Of a DNA stretch of 64,000 nucleotides, positions 59,089 to 64,000 are shown in pieces (the stretch's first letter is position 1; every line of letters begins with the position of its first letter). Below the pieces are notes generated by a model, which made no database searches, had not been told where the DNA came from, and saw only the letters and a list, made by a program, of their open reading frames with translations. The position numbers were made by a program, and so were the translations under genes. The DNA is from Bactericera cockerelli (lineage: Eukaryota; Arthropoda; Insecta; Hemiptera; Triozidae), in assembly GCA_024516035.1 (NCBI GenBank), contig CM044963.1:23377676-23441675 (forward strand), read 5' to 3'.

Positions 59089-60455
59089 AGCTGGCCATTC
59101 ACGATCCGATTTGTAGTCCGACTAGGAGTCCAACATCCGAAGTTGGATACAAAATCGGATCGTGAATGGACTTGTTGGGATTGTTGGATACCTTGTTGGA
59201 GAGTTGGGTGATATGAAGTTCCGACTCGTCCGACTTGAGACTCCAGTTGGAACATGAATGGGGAAATCGGATGAATCGGATCCAACTCCTCAGTCAGTGC
59301 TAGGTCCCGGCTTGTAATAATTTTTAATTTTTACACGTTGTTTTATTATCATTATCATTATTATTATTATTATTCCACTTTCTCTCCTTGGAGGGTAATT
59401 ATTACCCTTCAATGGGTGGTACACCAGGAGCGGATCATATGATCAAGTCTCCTGGTGTTTTAACTTCAGGAGCGGATCCGAAGATCAAGTGTCCTGAAGT
59501 TGTTTGGTTCATAGTGTGGGGAGGCAATTATATGATGGACTCTGATGTCCATCTTTTTCTCTCCCGTGGCTATCCCCCTTGGTGGTCCAATGGATTTTTC
59601 CATACGAAAACACTTTCGGGGGTACGGATGAATCCGAACAGCCACTTGGTCACATTATGAACCATTAGGTATGTCAACAGAGTTTTCATGGGACAATGTC
59701 CCACTACTTATAGAGAAGGTGTCTCTATGCTTCTGTTGACATACCTCGCAGTCAGTGTTCATATGGTATTGTGAATTACCATACTACTTCCTGGGACGTT
59801 GCTGATATTTGCAACCATCCAGGGATCACTGACCACTTGCTCGGGTGCCTCGTGAACGCCAAATCCCGTATGACCATTTATTGCTAAATAGTCATCCCTG
59901 AGGTTTTATTATTATTATTTCTAGTTATCTTATTAATTATGACGGAGGATAAAGATGTATACAACGGGTTTGTTACCAAGTTGTATACATCTGTGGAAGC
60001 TTTTTACTGTAGGAATTTTCTAACAATGTTTGCTGTTTTATTATTATTATTATTATGTATGGACCAACTTTTTCCAGCAAAAGCATGAAGGTGGAGTGTA
60101 CATTCTGAGGGAGTTTTTAAAATCATCATCATCAAGAACACTTAGCAACTTCGTGTAGCAATAGTTCACGCGATCAACATATAAATTTTTCACCCAACAT
60201 TTTTTTCTTTTCCTTTTCAAATGATGTAGAGGCTAACAAACACAATACCGCCATTTTTCTCTTTTTTATATTTTGTGCGGACTGCACTCGATACATTTTT
60301 AAACTCCGGGCAGCTCGAACTTGACGCAACAGTCGTTAGAACAGAACTGAAGTTGGATTTCTAGTTGGATACAAATCGGAGCGTGTGTGGAGTCGATCTA
60401 TCCAACTAGTAGTCCTACTAAGTTGGATGACAAATCGGATCGTGAATGGCCAGCT
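59089..60455. mobile_element. Harbinger-like element, copy B only, 1,367 bp
   Basis: Inverted ends AGCTGGCCATTCACGATCCG and CGGATCGTGAATGGCCAGCT, flanked by TAA (59086-59088, 60456-60458); copy A has a single TAA (29929-29931). TAA duplications and GGCCATTCACG-like ends suggest PIF/Harbinger. Each end also folds on itself (CGATCCGATTTGT against ACAAAATCGGATCG within 59100-59167). No transposase; the middle is the hairpin cargo below. Confidence 0.85.
59390..59992. ncRNA. Densely folded cargo: candidate structured RNA or structured DNA
   Basis: Perfect stems in order: 59392-59399/59401-59408; 59421-59430/59449-59458; 59463-59471/59492-59500; 59505-59513/59656-59664 enclosing 59519-59523/59561-59565, 59534-59540/59547-59553, 59566-59571/59640-59645, 59574-59578/59618-59622, 59590-59594/59599-59603, 59605-59609/59614-59618 and 59625-59629/59632-59636; 59667-59681/59732-59746 enclosing 59690-59695/59697-59702 and 59711-59716/59722-59727; 59751-59757/59827-59833 enclosing 59762-59768/59777-59783 and 59798-59802/59811-59815 with 59790-59794/59819-59823; and 59953-59965/59980-59992. 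Stems 59605-59609 and 59574-59578 share G59618, so those two are alternatives at that base. Whether it is transcribed is unknown; the type is a hypothesis. Confidence 0.45.
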
Positions 60456-61439
60456 TAAGGGTTGGTCTGTTCTCTGTTTAGAGTCCTCTAGCAAGACATA
60501 TGATTTTACTGTAGTAACACTGGCTTGCTATTGAACCAATCGGAAATGACAATGACCCACTAAATACTGATGATGAACAAAGAGTTCCCGTGCATAAATT
60601 GACATAAATTGGAATCAGACGCGTGTGCCCGTATGCTCCTGGGACACAATTAGTGAAGATTGAGACATGCCCCGTCTAGCATGTCACTGAATTAGTGAAG
60701 CTTCAGTGTCGAAGGGTGATGAAAAATCCCCGTTTCTAACTATAATTATAATCAGACTCGTAGCTATACCGACACCACAACCTCATTCCAAAAACATTCT
60801 CATTCTTATAACCTCCAGCCCTCCACATCCACATTTCCCTTTCAGCAGTCACATATTACAATAGTTATAAAAAATACTCATAACAAACACAAAATTTCCT
60901 CAAAATTTTTATCGTTATAAATATGCACTCGGAAGTAATAGGTATTGTTTACCATAGAATTTCTCTAATTATATTTAAAAACGTCCAGATTTTTTCATTA
61001 ATTTATCAAGCCGTTTGCATTGGATTCAATTTAATTTCTGCTGCTGTAGAAAGACAATCGCAACTATTTGAGATATGTATATGTATTTTTATTAAGGTAA
61101 TAATTTGTACTTATAATAATATGTGAATTTTTTAATTATTGGTTATGAAAATAATAATGATATAATAAATGTGTTATCAAACGCCACTGATTCTTTATAC
61201 ATATACGTAATTACCATGAGAGCAGGGACAATGCTTTCATTTCACGACTAAAGGTCACCCCTCATGACCCCATTCATTTCTCTGATTAATACTCATAAAC
61301 ATTCTCAGTCCCTATACCTAATCTTCTTCTCTTACTCAGTCTTATTCCGCTTAAGCAGAGTCGACGTTGTTCATCCTCATTGGTGACGTTGGTTGGTTTT
61401 GCCACATTTTTACAGCTGGATGCCCTTCCTAACACCAAC

Positions 61440-61680
61440 GATTCTATTTGATTTTAACGTCCTGGATTAGGACGGTGGTTTTACCCTCCATTCGCTGGGA
61501 ATCGTACCAGCTACCCACATTAACCTCACCCAGCTTTGGTAGGGCCGGAAAATGTCAGCCTCACATGTACGGAGGGAACAAAAATTTCTGTGAAAAATCT
61601 GCTCCGACCGGGGATCGAACTCAGGATCTCTGGACTACGTGCAGTAGTCACAACCGTTACGCCACACGGAGGCTGTGCTC
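61440..61680 (-). repeat. SINE-F, complete: tRNA head on the 5S-SINE body
   Basis: On the minus strand: GCCTCCGTGTGGCGTAACGG (A-box side), GAGTTCGATCCCCGGTCGG (B box), GCAGATTTTTCACAG, then the shared body (GGGTGAGGTTAATGTGGG, CGATTCCCAGCGAATGGAGG) and AGGACGTTAAAATC. An RTE-like tail follows toward 61320. Confidence 0.88.
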
Positions 61681-62199
61681 TCACTCCCTACCTAATAACC
61701 ATCATTTAACAGTTAAAATTAATACCCCGACTTTATATTTCTTTATTCACAACATTCATTCATTCAATAATTAGAATTAAATTAACCTAATTTTCGACTG
61801 CATCCGACTTACGTCTCGAGGCATGGCCCCATATTAATTTTTCCTACCCCTACTCTACACAATAAGGCATTGCCGTAAGTCGTTTCGGGGCGAAAACGGT
61901 GTCACCGATATTTTCATCGTCGATGGCACGTTGAATACACCAGTTCTCATTATCACGACGAGAGTGTTACCTTCCATTAGCAGGAAACTCATAAACCTCT
62001 GCTACCAACATTAACCTTACTCAGCCTTTGTTGAGCCGGACTGCCAGTATCACGAAGTCATCATCAGTATAATCATCTAGACGTCAATATTTGACCACCT
62101 GATCTAAATCAACTGGCCCCAATGTGACCACTGGTTGTGGTTTCCATAGTAACCGAAAATCTCAGGTGTGGAGTACAATAAACTCCTAGGTCCACACAG

Positions 62200-62475
62200 G
62201 TGCGATACAGGTGTCTCCTGGAATCAACAAGATCTACACATTCCTGGAGTTTCTAGAAATGTACTGCCGATATTTTATTAATTTTACAGGATGTTACTAA
62301 TTCGGGTGTCTCAAGGAATCAACGAGATCTACACATTCCTGGAATTTCTAGAAATGTACAGTGTGTTACTGCCGATATTTTATGAATTCTACAGGATGTT
62401 ACTGATACAGGTGTCTCCAGGAATCAACGAGATCTACACATTCCTGGAGTTTCTAGAAATCCACAGGGTGTCCCT
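62200..62475 (+). repeat. 105-bp tandem repeat, 3 units (copy B)
   Basis: Partner of the two-unit array at 32510-32715; the middle unit is shortened and diverged (TTCGGGTGTCTCAAGG). Confidence 0.88.
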
Positions 62476-62499
62476 GCGTTTATTACGATCTAATAACAC

Positions 62500-62600
62500 T
62501 TAAACAATCACTCAAACTCGCTTAACTAAATCTTTGCTAAAATTTAGACTTGAACCACCGACCTCCAGGTTATCAACCTACTGAGGTCGGTGTGTAGTAG
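62500..62600 (-). repeat. SINE-E, truncated, copy B
   Basis: Partner of 32735-32830, with GACCTCCAGGTTATCAACC less decayed. Confidence 0.75.
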
Positions 62601-63769
62601 GTGTACACAATTATATATATAATGTACTTAAACTATGTTATTTTGTTGCATTATATTATATTTATTTTACTTTATTGACCGTCATATTTTTTTTTTTTTT
62701 TTTTTTTTTTTTGGCATTAATTTACTGTTATTTCGTTTAGAATCTTCCAATCTTCCATCATTACAGTTTTATATTTTAACAGCCGCAATTCATCGGAGTC
62801 CATAGAAAGTCGTTAAACAAACACCATATGCGAAAAATAAATAAATAATAAAAAGTAAATAGTGGCATTTATAATCCAGGTGAAATTACAGTACTTTCGT
62901 TTAGTACCTTCCAAAATTTCAGTGTCCAAGTAGATGTATGTAGGCAGTATATTTATATAATTATTATATATAATGAAATTATATTTTTAGTCGGCGCCAT
63001 GAAGGTGACTAAGCAAACACCGTCTGTGAAAGAGTACCATTTAGGGTCCAGGTGAACTTAAAGTTCGTTTAGTTACCTTCTAAACTTTCCGTATTCAAGC
63101 TAATAAAATTATAATAACTGTTTAAAAAAGAAACACAGGTATTAAAGAAAATTACTTATTTGATTTAGTAATTATTATTTTTAACTGGGCAGAGGAGTTG
63201 CCAACCAAACAGCTAAACACCAGGACGCTGCTGGCGCATGTAAGTACCCAAATTTTATATAACTTTAGTTGGTACCTTCAAATTTTCAGTACCAATGAAA
63301 AAAAAAAATCAATATTTTACGATCCATTTTATTTATTTTAGTGTCAGAGACTCAGAGTGCCAACAATATTGGACAGAAACGTTAGTGTGTGCCAAAACTG
63401 AAATTAATTGTTATATTCAGTTTCACGATTCACAGCCAAGAGTTCCTGTTACACCTGTATGATTTTGGCACAAGTAATGGTTGTTTTTGGTAGTCCATAG
63501 ATTTATGACGCTGTGTTCTTGGTTTTAATGGAGAATTTTACTGTCGAAAAAATAAAAGAGGTCAGTGGCTCTGTGGCAGAAAATTTAAATTAGATTTGGA
63601 GTTTGTTAATGGTGTTTTACGTCATTTTGAACTGCTGTGCATACTCTCAGGCCATATAGAGAATGATAAATCATTTAGATAATATTATGATGGGCTATGT
63701 ACTTGTACGAGTTAAGACTCTGAGGGTTAGGTGGTAGAAAATGCTTTGAGCACTTACCTCGCCTGGTAG

Positions 63770-63935
63770 CATTTTTTTTTTTTTTTTTTTTTTTTAATCT
63801 TTATTAGGAGGACAAAGTACAGGTAACAGTATAAAATTAAGAGAGAAAAAAAAACAAACAAATGACAAAATAAATAAGTAAAAAAAAAAGAAAATAACAA
63901 TAATGTCCTACCTAAAGGGCGGGGTTATTGCTATT
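63770..63935 (-). mobile_element. Poly(T)-headed retroposed fragment, copy B only
   Basis: A T run of about 25, then AATCTTTATTAGGAGGACAAAG, A-rich DNA and CCTACCTAAAGGGCGGGGTT. Inverted, it ends in poly(A) preceded by a TTTATT-type signal. Copy A (about 34178-34195) lacks it. The CTAAAGGGCGGGGTTATTGC end recurs near 28050, 40700 and 57315. Confidence 0.7.
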
Positions 63936-64000
63936 AGTTATTGCTATTATTATTATTAGTGCACTAAACTCACTCGGCCACAGTGACTACCAAAGATTTC

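Noticed and set aside
59534..59640. Hammerhead ribozyme suspicion (CTGATG, then GGATGAATCCGAAC)
   Set aside because: The conserved CTGATGA and GAAA core segments are not both present in the required order.
59388..59660. 90-codon plus-strand frame
   Set aside because: The apparent peptide repeat (GAD..IK.PGV) is produced by the two similar hairpins; stem pairing explains the sequence better than coding.

Overview
The window is animal (eukaryotic) nuclear DNA: AT-rich, with spliced coding exons, tRNA- and 5S-rRNA-headed SINEs, DNA transposons, Helitrons and LINE remnants. It is probably from an arthropod or another invertebrate, but the sequence alone does not settle the species. There are no bacterial or organellar operons. 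Most open reading frames of 60-130 codons fall in repeats and are not genes.

The only host gene I can support is on the minus strand at the left edge. Three exons (4260-4104, 2504-2218, 1724-1568) join in frame into the N-terminal 200 residues of a DHRS7-type short-chain dehydrogenase; the remaining exons lie beyond base 1. Its introns hold an 80-bp tandem repeat, a palindromic MITE and SINE pieces. The DNA upstream holds a Helitron and a partial duplicate of the first exon boundary.

The rest is a repeat landscape present twice. Copy A (5163-34236) is matched by copy B (42979-63999, running off the window). Copy B starts at the first base after a gap of exactly 100 N (42879-42978). This looks like two haplotypes placed in tandem by scaffolding, or else a recent segmental duplication. 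Comparing the copies gives empty/filled pairs that define several elements exactly: a 9,044-bp EnSpm-like transposon (A, 12092-21135), a mariner-type MITE (A, 8472-8869), a 753-bp CACGATTCGTCTCA element (B, 44164-44916), a GAGTTCGGTGC element (A, 30645-31309) and a 1,367-bp Harbinger-like element (B, 59089-60455). Between the copies, 34237-42878 is single-copy here and rich in SINEs and foldback elements. It ends in a LINE ORF2 fragment cut by the gap.

The 9-kb transposon carries a decayed transposase-side gene and SAM-like exons on the minus strand, and a SAMD3-like accessory gene on the plus strand. Its transposase-side frame is broken by a nested dimer of the GAGTTCGGTGC element.

Two signals look new. 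First, non-autonomous elements with unrelated sub-terminal motifs (GAGTTCGGTGC and CACGATTCGTCTCA, possibly also CATTGAGTCCC) have the same architecture: arrays of a short motif at both ends, 8-bp target duplications where resolved, and a shared AGGGTTAGGTAAA core, which in two families sits in a homologous 45-bp minisatellite. Second, the cargo of the copy-B Harbinger-like element (about 59390-59992) is packed with perfect stem-loops, including two three-way junctions and two adjacent hairpins whose stems differ by compensatory changes. That is a candidate structured RNA or structured-ssDNA element.
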